Source: Magicicada septendecula (lineage: Eukaryota > Arthropoda > Insecta > Hemiptera > Cicadidae). From it: a DNA stretch of 64,000 bases. The notes under the pieces were generated by a model. It had not been told where the DNA came from. It did not search any database and worked only from the letters and a program-made list of their open reading frames with translations. The position numbers were made by a program, and so were the translations under genes. Below are positions 45,213 to 56,475 of the stretch, one piece after another. The stretch is from assembly GCA_034769895.1 (NCBI GenBank), contig CM068373.1:203071964-203135963 (forward strand). Reading direction: 5' to 3'. How positions within the stretch are numbered: position 1 is the stretch's first letter; each line of letters opens with the position of its first letter.

Positions 45213-46067
45213 ATGGGAAAAACTGTGGACGCAGCAATGTTACCGTTATCTACATGCACCACACTGTGCGGTTTCTACACTATGGACTGTCGCAGTGCAA
45301 AATTAAGACGGACAGTACAAGCCTACTGCTGGCTGGTCTCCGTGATACACACTGTCTCCTGCGTGGTCTACTTGTTATTGAAGTTATGCAGCACTCAACA
45401 TGCTACTTATGCAACTGTCTTGTTTATACTCATGGACACAGTAAGCTTACTCACTTTCGGCTATTACAGAGTAAAATATATTATATTATATATCACGACG
45501 TTTACAACAGTATGTTGCGGAGCATGGACTACCTAGGTACCTGCTTAGAAAGTGTTGGTGTCACAGTCCCATATGTTAAGGTGCGAATTGTATGTATTAT
45601 ATGTATACTTATGACAATAGCAGCACATTTATATAATGCATATATACATTACATACAGCACCTGTATTAGTAACTCGGTGAGAGCTGTGGAGCATTTCTA
45701 TAAACATCTGACGTGTTTCCAACTAATAGCGGCAATTTTCGTAGCTAAACATAACATACTCATGGCCGCAACTGGTATAAGTTATTCCTACATTCCGCAT
45801 ATGACTTTGAGTCTCATAGCATTAGAAGTAGTTCCTATACTGCTACGTACAAAAATACGGTTTGAATTTAAAAATATCATTTCTTTGTTACGCAGCTGTT
45901 ATCATACGGTTCAACTACATCCACTGAAAGGAGACATAAAAAGGTGTATTCAGAAATATTTGTACACGAATATAAAATTTGATTCTCGATTCTTTAAAAT
46001 GGATTTTGCACTTATAGCGCTAATATTTGATTTTGTTTCATTATTTGCGTTTGCTATACTGACTTAA
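45213..46067 (+). pseudogene. Gustatory receptor relic with N- and C-termini but missing middle
   Basis: ATG at 45213 (MGKTVDAAMLPLSTCTTLCGFYT). Transmembrane-like segments follow to RVKYII, with a frame change near 45480 at an AT run, then VYNSMLRSMDYLGTCLESVGVTV in the second frame. Near 45670 it returns to the first frame at SVRAVEHFYKHLTCFQLIAAIF and runs to the C-terminus (MDFALIALIFDFVSLFAFAILT, stop at 46067). Compared with the 40 kb copy it lacks about 100 residues between the third and fifth helices. Without the two frame changes and the deletion it would be an insect gustatory receptor. Its flanks suggest tandem family expansion with the 36/40 kb gene on the opposite strand. Confidence 0.8.
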
Positions 46068-47236
46068 AGAGAATTATCGACAAAGAAACTTTTGCTCTGA
46101 TGTTAGTTTTGGTTTTAGCTTACTGATTTTACTAGAGTAGTTTGACTCTGCTGAATAGACGTGCTGTGTGGAGTGTGGGGTTGTGGGGTGACTTACTGGA
46201 ACATTGTTTAAATGCCGTCATAGCGTACAGGTATACACTTAATTTAAATAATAATTATCTGAACAACCAGGGGTATCATCAGTAACCAATGACGATGAGC
46301 TAGATGAGCCAATCAGAGAAAGAAGTGCCCATTCTGCCAAACTACGGAATATAGAGAATAAAAAGAAAGTCATACATAACACTTCCATTTAAAGTATTAC
46401 TACATGTCCTCTTGCCATATCAACGTCAGTATCTCGGCGCGCTTGGAAGTTTGGCATTTTGAGTCGAAAAAATCATGACCTAGCAATTACCAGACTTCAT
46501 AATAGGAGACAGGGTTTTAAATGAACGCTTCCAACGAACAAGACGAATGCTAATAATTTCAATATACGTAAATACTGAAGAAGTTTTAACAACGGAAACC
46601 ACAAGAAACAAGAAACATCATTTGAGACCAAACGATATTTCCTTAGTAGAAATATTAAACGAATAAGTTCAAAACTCGATATAGCCTGTTACATGCATCA
46701 CACCGCTCTTTCAAAACGCAGAGCATTAATTGTTCAATGTTGATAAGCCTACATATGCCAACTACTTGTGGGATGGTTACACCACCGTGGGTATCGTATA
46801 TTGACTGGTGATGGGTACGGTTATGTGTCAACAATACAGGGGTACAGATCAAAGACAGTGATTTAATCTGTTGAGATTGTGACTGTGTAAGAATGTGCCT
46901 ATGTTTGGAGCACTGTGTTTTGCTGAACGTGAATTGATCACGTACAAAAAAAGTGTCAAGACTTAGACTTTTGATTTTAAATGGTTCCAGAAACGCATGT
47001 TAAAATAAGTATAGAGAGTTTACTGAGTATTGTTATTGTTTAGGACATTAATTACAAGGGAGTGCTATGACAAAGATAGTCTTAAAGTATGTTTTTCTTA
47101 GTTTCGGTTAATGGTTTAATTAGTGCTAGTGTATAAGCCCATTAAAATTTTCCTAATCAGTTCTTTAATTCCTATAGGAGATGCGCTTAGAGACATTTAG
47201 CGACGATTTGCACCTTGCAGTCAATTCGTCTCCATG
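46068..47236. other. No recognisable gene
   Basis: Mixed sequence without motif; a minus-strand 65-codon frame (46655-46852) is unsupported. Confidence 0.4.
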
Positions 47237-48700
47237 TTTTTTTTTTTTTTTTTTTTTTTGTTATTTGAGAGGGCCGACTGGTCCTCTCGGGCTGTTTTGG
47301 AGCGAACTCCCTTCAGCTATGTGGAAATAGTAATATGGGTAGGTAGCGTACGCCAGCAATGACCGAGCGATGAGAAGGTGTTGTTACCAGCGAATAGGGA
47401 GGATGTTGGTGTTAAGGTTTTGTAGCCTCGTGGAGAGGGGGTGGTGGGGTAATCAGTGCCAAACTTACGGACTGTAATACTAGTGTCGTTTGGAGCCATT
47501 GACGCTAAAGTTGTTGAGAAGCGTCGAAGTGATGTCAAGGGCATGGGTAGGGCTACCAATGGAGGGTTTTGTTTTTATTTATTTATGGGTAGCGACGACG
47601 TTGAAGATGTAGGGAGATGAGATGCTGGACGGTTTTTTTTTTTTGCAACGTAGAGTTGTAGGAAGAAGCAGGAGAACTGGTTGTTTTATTTATTTATTTT
47701 TTTTATTTTTAGTGTTATTTTTATTGTTTATTTTATATTTTTCATATAATTTCAATTTTTCTATTACTATAGAGGTGAGCTCTAGACGGGACCTGGGACC
47801 CTTCTGTTGCGTGGTCTTCTACGTAGTATCCTGGGCGGGGGTTCATCCATAAGAGTCAGAAGACGGTTTAGAAGGAAGTGTGATCGCCGGGCATTTTGGG
47901 CAGGTCTATGAGGGGGGTGAGGAGGGTTTGTAATGTTGATCGGGTGTTTGCTGTCGTTGCGTACTTCCAGTTTAGTTTGTGTAGGAATGTGTCCAGGTCT
48001 GGGAAATGTTTATTTAGGGCATATAAAGTCGTATTCGGGGTTTTGGTGATAGGAGAACGGCGGTATTTGTGGCGCAGGGCCCGCCGTTCTGTGATTCTGT
48101 ATGAGTCGATTTTGTTGGTCTCAGTCGTCAGCAGGATCGGGTATGCATACATTATTATAGGCCTGATGCAAGTTGTGTAGATCCTGCTGAGAAGTTCACT
48201 GGAGCAGCGATCGTTTGTGCTAAGCGTGCGTAGTGCTCGGATTCGGACTCGCGCTTGGTCATTGGTTTCCTTGATGTGTTGGCGCCAGGTCAGTGTGGTG
48301 TCAAGGGTGACTCCAAGGTATTTGCAGTCACGCTTCGGAATTATGTTTGATAGGCCAACACGGACTGGATTTTGAAAAAAGTGACTCATGTTTCGTCCTG
48401 TGCGGTTGAAAACACAAAGTTGGGTCTTGTCCGTGTTTACTGTGATTCTCCAAGTGTTGCAGTATTCAAAGAAAGTTTGCAACATACCCTGCAGGTGTGC
48501 GATGGTTCGCTGGTGACGTTGATGGGAGACCCAATATGCTGTATCATCTGCATATTGGGCCAGGCCTGCTGATGGGTATGTTAGCTGTGGCGGGGGGGAG
48601 GTTTGTCTTTTGTAAAGATGATGTATAGTAGCAGGCTAAGCGGGCTAATGGCTGAGCCCTGGGGAACACCAGCGTGTAGTTGGAAGTCTCCATGTGCATT
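47237..48700 (-). mobile_element. 5'-truncated jockey-like non-LTR retrotransposon with poly(A) end
   Basis: Minus strand, left to right reversed: reverse transcriptase from GVPQGSAISPLSLLLYI (about 48665) through the frame 48485-47868 (WRITVNTDKTQLCVFNR, YLGVTLDTTLTWRQHI, IMYAYPIL). A 3' region ending CCCGAGAGGACCAGTCGGCCC follows, and a 23-nt poly(A) (T run at 47237-47259). The 5' end is cut at about 48700, where a plus-strand element begins. Confidence 0.85.
47868..48485 (-). pseudogene. Reverse transcriptase C-terminal part of the jockey-like element
   Basis: 206 open codons with the VNxxKT and YLGVTLD motifs usual after the catalytic YADD motif. The polymerase core upstream is partly present in other frames to 48690. 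Confidence 0.8.
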
Positions 48701-49600
48701 TTACATCAGTTATATACGTCGAGTAACACACCATTGTGTACACTGATGGGTCGAAGACGGAGAGCGGGGAGGGCAGTGGATTATCCATCGAGGGCGTCTC
48801 CCACTCCTGGACGCTGGCCAAAGCGGCAAGCGAATACACCGCCTAACTGTACGCGGTTTTCGTTTCTGTGAACACCGACGTGAGAAGCAATTTGTTATTT
48901 CTACGGATTCACTGACTTATTTGACTGCCTTGGACAGTCCGAGCACAGTGGACCCGTTATTATAGCAGATACTGGCGCTATGCCATGCGTTAGAAGATCT
49001 TGGTTCATCTTTACTATTGTTTGGTGTCCGGGTCACGTATATTGAAGGTAACAAAGAAGCTGACGCTGCGGACAGCCACAAGCACCATCACTAATGTGTG
49101 GAAGCAGACGTGGAACAGACGGCAGAGCAAACTTTCTGCCGTGAAATAGAGCGTCCGTAAATGGCAAGTAACAAGCGATCGCAGTCGTCATGAACAAGTT
49201 TGCATCACGAGACTGAGCATTGGACACACGAACTTGACTTACTCGTACCTCCTACAAAGACAAGAACGACCCGTCTGCACTTATGGCGTAGCACTTACGG
49301 TGAAACACATCATCCAAGACTGTAGTGCTCTTGTGGAACTGACGCAACGACACAGAGTATAAGGTAACCTGAAAGAAGAAATCGGAAACAAACAGCTAGC
49401 GATAAACAGATTCTTAAAAGCAGCAAGATTACTGTATTGGCTTCAAAAAAGTCGTTTTGGGTCTTAATGTGTACGAGCGTCCACGGTCGCTGAATGAAAT
49501 AAAGTGTAGGTGAGAAGGAAAACATCCGTCGAAAAACTCTTCTGGAAGAGGTCGTTGGGCTAAAGGCCTTAGTTGCCGAGCCCCAAGCATATATTTAAAA
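48701..49600 (+). pseudogene. RNase H and tail of another non-LTR retrotransposon (I/R1/LOA-like)
   Basis: In broken plus-strand frames: YTDGSKTESGEGSGLS (first catalytic Asp), SEYTA (Glu), then W(C)PGH with GNKEADAA (late Asp), the RNase H order of I/R1/LOA-type elements. A tail with IGHTNLTYSYLLQRQE and LTVKHIIQDCSAL, the C-terminal zinc-knuckle-like region, follows. A 3' UTR ends in an A-rich run at about 49593. Many stops. It abuts, head to head, the 5' end of the minus-strand element at 48.7 kb. Confidence 0.65.
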
Positions 49601-50564
49601 AAATAATAATTTGGCAGAGTAGTCAAGAAGGCACAAGATAATCATCCAAAAGGTAAAAAAAAAAAATTGGATAATCATGAACGAGACGGGTAGATTGTAT
49701 TGGGTAGTAAAGTTGATTATTCACAGGGGAATCTCTTAAATCTGGAGAAGAACCATTTTAACGATTGCAACACTTCATTGGTAAATAGCACAAAAGGTAT
49801 TTTTACCAAATATAAAGGTAATATGGCGCTAGGTTACTCGCTCTTGTGTGAAATGTGTTACGATTATTTTTCATGTGTTAGGCCTATGTCACGAAATATT
49901 TTTTGTCACGAAAGTTACTGTCGCCCATCACAAAAAGTTATGCAACACTTGTTATCATAAAATAGAACGCGTGTAAGAGCAGGTGAATAGTTTAGAAGAC
50001 CATAGTTTACTATAAGCATATAACGTTCTAACTGTAACAATAAACGAGCAAACAAATTACCTGACAGTTTAGCTAATTGTATTCGCGGGCTATTTCCTAC
50101 CCACCGCTCCTGTGGCTACCTGAAAACAAATGAATTAACACATGTAAATGTAACACATCTTTCAATGCAAACAATAAACACAGTTAAATAAGAAAATACT
50201 TCAATGAGAGGTAAATACGTTAGGTTTTATACAATAAAATAATGTGAGTGCGTGGTAATATATGCCTTCCATTATCAACTTGTACTATATATACAGTACT
50301 TGTGTACTGTACTGTATACAGTACTGTGTACTTGTGTTATACAGTTAGTTGCAGATATGATACATTACGTCCCGGTAGCACTGTAATCACATGATAATTT
50401 TTCAATTATCAATTAAATTACAATTAAATTGGCCCTATGCCAAATTTTCTGTCACGAATGTTACTGTCGCAGCTAATAAAAATTATGTAACTTTCGTTAT
50501 CATGAAGTAAAACGCGTAGAAGAATAGATTAATAATGCTACAAAACTATTGTTTGTTATAAGTA
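49601..50564. repeat. Diverged direct duplication (49865-50025 and 50435-50562)
   Basis: GGCC(T/C)TATG…CACGAA…GTTACTGTCGC…AACGCGT(A/G) blocks recur in the same order about 570 bp apart, with the mariner inserted right after the second copy. A palindromic TACAGTACT…AGTACTG tract lies near 50290-50335. No gene. Confidence 0.6.
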
Positions 50565-51055
50565 CGAGGATTGTTCAACAGAAACACGTTTGATCGGCGC
50601 AGCCGTGACTTCGTCGCCATGGCAACGGAATTCATTTGTTTATATTGTCTGTTTAAGTGCAAGTGACGCGTCTGTCAAAAATATTTGCAGTTTGCTCATT
50701 TCTAAGCGTTGTGACTGGGTTGAAAAATGGCATCTATGATAGAAAATCCGTCCAAAGATAATTTGCGTGCCGTTATTCAGTTTTTGGCCTCTGAGGGGCG
50801 TCAGCCAACGGAAATTTATACGAAAATGAAAGCTGTATATTGTGACTATAGTTATTTACATATGGTAGTGGTTGAACGGTGCAATAAATTTTGACAAGGA
50901 AGAGAATCCACTAAAGATTTGGCCTATCCCGGACCTGCACGTGTTGCAGCATCAGATGAAAATGTGAGACAGCTGGAAACTGCTTTACGCGCAAATAGGC
51001 GCATTAAAGTTAGAGAACTTTCTCAAATGTTGAGCATCAGCGTGGGAACACTTTA
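50565..51055 (+). mobile_element. 3'-truncated mariner, second copy of the 41.5 kb family
   Basis: It begins CGAGGATTGTTCAACAGAAAC after TA (50563-50564). ATG at 50727 opens a transposase (MASMIENPSKDNLRAVIQFL) that is frame-broken near 50890. The copy stops about 51055, shortly before the catalytic core. No right end. Confidence 0.85.
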
Positions 51056-52645
51056 ACCCTAAATTTTATCATTTATTTTATGAGTAACCATTGTTTTAGT
51101 CATAAAATATAAACAATGACTAAAATATAACCTATAACTGACAAACCTTTGCAAATCACATTAAGTAAATACAATTTTTATTAAAAAAACATTGCTTACA
51201 TCCAGTAATAAGTTGATAGTAATGTTCGGATGGTATTCGAATAATATGGAATTATATTATGGAATCAATTGAATTATAAGTTTTGCAAATTTTAATATGA
51301 GTTTGCTTGGTAAAACAACTTCATAGCCCATAAAATATGTAATGAAAACTTATCATAAAAGAGGGTGTCCATGGCTGTCCTGATACGACTTTGCAAGCTT
51401 AACGCAAATTCATTTACATACAGATTTTTCTCGAGCGTTTTCAGTCAATCAGTGTTCGCAAAATTTGGTCTATTTGAAACCGATGCAGCGGTAAAGTCAG
51501 TTTGTCGGTAAATGTTAAAGCAAAAAAATGTGTGCTATAGGGAAGCTTCTGATTCAGGTTTTCAGAAATTTTCTATCAAAATCTAGGTACTATTTCCTTG
51601 AGTGCCCGATTATTGAACAGGTTTTCTAACGGTCTCTCAAGTGGTGAGGTAAACGAACTCTGACGGTTTTTACATGAATTTAAAGATTCTTCTTCAGTTC
51701 GGGGTCAGTCACTAGGAAGAACTCTCTGGTACAACATCGTGTGTCTAGTGTTATTTTAATAGTAATCGTCGTACTGCCAATGGTACTAGTCAACGAAGAA
51801 GACTGACCGCGATCCTGGAATTCTTCAGACAGCGGTCTTGTCAACTGCACAAGGTGTTCTGCAGCAGATGAAGACGCCAGACTGACACTCATCACATACA
51901 GATCGTATAATTCATATCACGTACAACATATTTTACATTTTTTGTCTCCTTTTAAAAATTCTAACCTGAAGCACCTCCCCCAAGAGAAAAATAAAGTAAG
52001 ACAGGAAGTTATTAAACCGCGATTGGAATAATATACATCGGGAAAATGGTAGACAATTTTTTTAACAATGTAAAGAGTACCTTCAAAAAGGATGTTACAA
52101 AGTGCAATCTAATTATACACGTCACCTAATTAATAACAATCATAACACTTAATATTGAACGAATTTCAGTCTCAGAAAGTTTTGTGAAAATGGCAAATGC
52201 ATGAAAGTGGCAAAACATTAAGATTTACAGGGGATTACAAAATTAAAAAACACAAAAATTGTAGTTACAGGCTGATGAGTAAAAATTTGCCTCACTCTAT
52301 ACGGAAATGATTGGAGATATACAGACAGGTCAAGAGACAAAATTATGGATGCCTTGTATAGTCCCTTATAATAGTCAAGGGAACTCTTAATGCTGCTGTA
52401 GTGTCTATCAAGAAAGCACACTTTCAAAATATTGTAAACAGTGGTAACTTAAGGTTATATGAATGTTTCCTGTGCGTGCAGTGTTATGCAAAGTAAGTTG
52501 TCAAGTGATTTGAACATTCATCTCAATGCGTCTTGTGTGTTTCGTTGTGAAAAGTATCATTTATATAGTTTTCAGTTTCATCATGAATGATGTTATTAGT
52601 TTGATTTGAAACCATTTTTGTCGGTAAGCAATGAAGATAAATTTA
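51056..52645. repeat. Non-coding stretch with a dispersed repeat at 52213-52440
   Basis: 52213-52440 (minus orientation) matches 61835-61985 (plus): AGTGTGCTTTCTTGATAGACAC…CAAGGGACTATACAAG…TATATCTCCAAT. The rest shows nothing I recognise. Confidence 0.6.
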
Positions 52646-52649
52646 TTTT

Positions 52650-53265
52650 TACTTCCATGTTCCGTAAGGAAATGGAAGAATGGTGATCGCGAAAAAAATC
52701 GTGTTCGAGATAAGGGTTGATTCTAATTGTACTACCCTCAAAACATGAAGGAAAGTCATATTCTAAAAAGTGTCTGTGTGTAGAATTTTTCTATGGTAAA
52801 CAATAACTGCCGCAAATTCAAACAGAATCATATAATTTTTGCATATGTGCCTGAGTTGTGGAGGACCCAAGGCCTATTGATTTTGGTGAAGATCGGTTAA
52901 GGAGGAGGGGTAGTTTACCTTCAACGTTTAACTTTTAACAAGAGTAAAGTACTCGATTTTAATAAATAAAGTATCCTGAAAAGAAGGTCATAATAATCCA
53001 TTGTAGAAAGGAAGATGGAATATCTATCAATAAAATTGGTAGTTGAAGGAGGAGGGGGTAATTTTTATAAATGAAAATGATATTTGAAGGGGGAGGGTTA
53101 ATTTTGTATATGTGTAATACGTTATCGGCAACAAAGACGTAATTTTTTTGGAAAATTTTTATTTCAATTAGTTGAACATGTCAAATTTTTCAATTTGTAT
53201 TTAAATGATTTAAAATATAAATCTTTGAACATGGAAGACATGTATGGTACTCCATACCGATTTTT
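52650..53265 (+). repeat. Dispersed repeat family, copy 3
   Basis: Head ACTTCCATGTTCCGTAAGG at 52651, one unit with GAAGATCGGTTAAGG, and tail CATGGAAGACATGTATGG…CTCCATACC ending near 53262. The shortest complete copy, about 615 bp. Confidence 0.8.
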
Positions 53266-55559
53266 GAGATATACAATTAATTAAGTCAAATAATATTTTA
53301 ATAAAAGTCTAAAGTTGTTTCCGCTAGAGGCTTAATTTTTTTGTGCCGTCCCAAATTTTTGGCCACGATACGCCACTGGTTGTATTACTTAAACTTAGTA
53401 GACTAGTGGAGGTATTTTTGCATATTTTGTTTTAGTTTTTAATTTTTAAAATACATAAAAAACTCAATTAAACATGGTAACGATGTACGGCCGTCTACTC
53501 GTTGTGTTCCTCGACTACCGCCAAGAATCATACACACAGCTTTAGAAATAAGCTATGGAGCGTACTAGTTTAAATTAATGAGGAATAAGCAAGGAAATGA
53601 TAGTGTGCTTCAGGTCGATAAGCACCGTGGAGTTAGATTCGCCATAATATTTTAAACGTTTCTTCATTGTTTAAAAGATATTTAGTATAGGAAATGAGAC
53701 AAACCTATTGAATTTGTTAAGTGTCAAAATGTCAGTTGAGAAGTATATGGAGGACATATGTTGCGTGGGAACTGTTACCTCTATCCATTCCTGCAGTACA
53801 TTATCCATATTTTTAATACGCGATTGTATTGATATAGCCTATTACGATGTGGGAAAAAGAAGTGTACTAATTGTAAATTGTCCTATTTCTTAATGGAAAG
53901 CAAAAATACGTGTTGTTTTCATTTGTTTTCATATGTTGTTGGATAGACATATCACAGTTAGGCGATTCTTTCAGTTAGTGAAATAGCATCTCTCATATTA
54001 TTAGATTCTGAGAATCTGTCCTTCTACTTTATTCACTATTTCATAAAATACTGCCATCGAACCTAAAATAGTTGAAAAACATGTTTTCACCATTTCAAAA
54101 ATTATTATGTAATATGATAAAAGCTACAAGTATTTGAATGTTTATCAAATGAAATCAAATTCTTCCCCTGTTCCGTCACTTTTTATGTCCCTTGTACTTA
54201 GAGTAATCTTTTTTGATTATTTATTTGGGAAAACGGGAAATATTGCAGTTATTATTACACCAGCCACACCTTAGTACACAAATGCACGGCTTAGAAACGA
54301 GTAAGTCAGTGAAACTTCAGAATTGTTTCCAAATGCTTTTTAAATGATGAGAACATGGAAACTGCAAATGACGGGAGACGTCTACACTAGCGTAGACATT
54401 TCTGATAGCAGTCTGTGGAATGTTATGGCAGCTACTGATATCATAGGACAACAGTTATAAATCACAAATTCTCTAAATATGAAATATTATTTTTTTGTAA
54501 TATAAATTTTGTATATAGGCTTAATATGTTTTTTATGATATAATATATGTTGTAAATCTAGTATATTTTCTTCTTTTTCTTTTTCTTCTTCTCAAGCTGT
54601 AGTCATCTGAGGTGTTCCTCCCCCACTACCTTCAATGCATATACAGTTTGTTTCATCCATCTATAGTCTTGATGTTTAAAATACGGTTCAGTTTTTATAT
54701 CTATCATCAAACGTCTTTCTCCTTAGTTATGCTTTCCTATATGCTGATAGACTATCGTTTATATTTCACATTTGCACGTTTGTCACTTTATTCATATACG
54801 CCCTTGCAAGCGTTTACACTTGTGAACCACTTTTGAGGCCAGGAAATGCGCACTAACATAATTCTTTTTATAAAATTATAAGTAATTCGACTCTGTCAGA
54901 AGTGTAAAAAAAAAAAATAACCAAAAGAGAGAGGCGTTTATCGTAGATTTTATATTATTTCTAAAAACGTCACTTGTATAGGAGGCAAACAGACAGTATA
55001 ATCAAGTAAATTTACGTCGATGACGTCATTGGGTTCTGGTGTCTCGAGTGTCATTGGGTATACGTTTTAGAAATGTTTTAACGTAGCTGTGCGAAACCAA
55101 GGAAGATACTGTTTGGGTTTTGTTTCAACCTCTGTGTCTTCGAAACACTTCATTGATTTTATTAAAAGAAATGTCAAAATCTTTTGTTTGGTCCAAAGTT
55201 GTACAGCAATTTTACGTCGTATATGATGTTTTGAAAAAAACTAAAATAATAGCTGAGGCGCGCCCTTATTATAGTGCTTACAATAGGACACTCAAGCAAA
55301 AATGTTTAGTTCTTGTTCAGGCATTTCAAGTTGTAGAATTAATTTGCCCTAAGACAATTAAAAAAAAAGTTTGTTTCGTTTTATTTGACCATTTTTGTTT
55401 TACAAGAACATAATCATACTGCATTTGTAATTAAAATATGTTCAAACTTCTACATTTTTTGAATTACTTATACAGTTTTAATAAATAAAACAGAGTGTTA
55501 CTTTTAAGTTTACAGACTAATATTTAATATGTTGAATAATTAAATATTATACGCTATAT
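53266..55559. other. No recognisable gene; empty-site relative at 53700-53930
   Basis: 53800-53930 is related to the flanks of the palindromic insertion at 38.2 kb (CGATTGTAT…GAAGTGTACTAATTG…CCTATTTCTTAA) but without it. Open frames at 54612-54836 and 55120-55413 (+) have no domain. Confidence 0.45.
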
Positions 55560-56475
55560 TATACCAATCACAGAATGTTCTGGAAGGTTCATCTACCAAT
55601 TGTGTATGATATCGTCTATATATAAATTATAAAGTCAAGCTGATAATGGGCACCCTTGTCGGACTCCACATTAAAGTTATGCTCCACCTTCCTGTCTCAT
55701 ATTTATAATTGTTAACTCTGCAGCTGACACGTTGTTATCTGCTGATGACCAGGCTATCCTGTCGAATTCGGAAATCGGCTTGTCGATGGCTGTACACTTA
55801 TTCAGTCGAATCTGCGACGATTTCGGATTACAGATCTCCACATTGAAGATCAAGGTGATGGCCTGTCATGGATCTGATACCAAACGAGCAAACATTGTTG
55901 TAGATGGCACTGTTCAGGAGCAGATCAGTACTCTTGAATGTCTAGGCTATAACGTGTCTTACATTACAACAATGGTGTAGTGAAGAAGCTGCACAAGTTC
56001 AACCATATGCGTGACACCATCAGGAGAACTCTAAATCAACGAGTAAAGAAACACGCCTGAAGTTCTATATGGTGATGGCCCATATACTATCCATATTCTA
56101 TGGATTTGAGAATTGGACTCTAACGAAATTCTAGGCCAGTCGTATATAATAATCAGCCTAAATGAAATTTCTCTGGCACGTGGCAGGATATGCTCTTCAA
56201 GATCGCAAAACAAACTACGATGAACGGTAGGAACTGAATATTATGAAAGGGCCTATAGTTGATAGGATTGCACAGTATCGGTTAAAATGGTTGCAACTTC
56301 TTAACCAAATGGATGACTGCCGCATCCCCAATCAATTATGGAATTATAAGCCGAGAGAACGGAGATTCCTTAGCGTCCGAAGAGGCGTTGGAGTGACCAG
56401 CTCTAATCTGTCTGATTGGGGACAGAACAAACCATTTTTGGTTTAATCCTTCTTGAAGATAATGATGATGATAAA
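55560..56475 (+). mobile_element. Non-LTR retrotransposon with inverted 5' end (RTE/CR1-like)
   Basis: Plus strand: TLLSADDQAILSNSE (about 55727-55770), the reverse transcriptase catalytic region, continuing to 55980. Broken frames lead to RIAQYRLKWLQ…RIPNQLWNYKPRERR (56243-56446), and it ends in GATGATGATG near 56465. Immediately upstream on the minus strand, 55690-55600 reads GVRQGCPLSA, then LYNLYIDDIIHNW, the segment that should precede the plus-strand part. The 5' piece is thus inverted with its own 5' end at the junction, as left by twin-primed reverse transcription. Confidence 0.8.

Noticed and set aside
47237-49600. Twin-primed 5' inversion for this pair, as at 55.6 kb
   Set aside because: The minus-strand part has its own 3' UTR and poly(A), so two elements are more likely.
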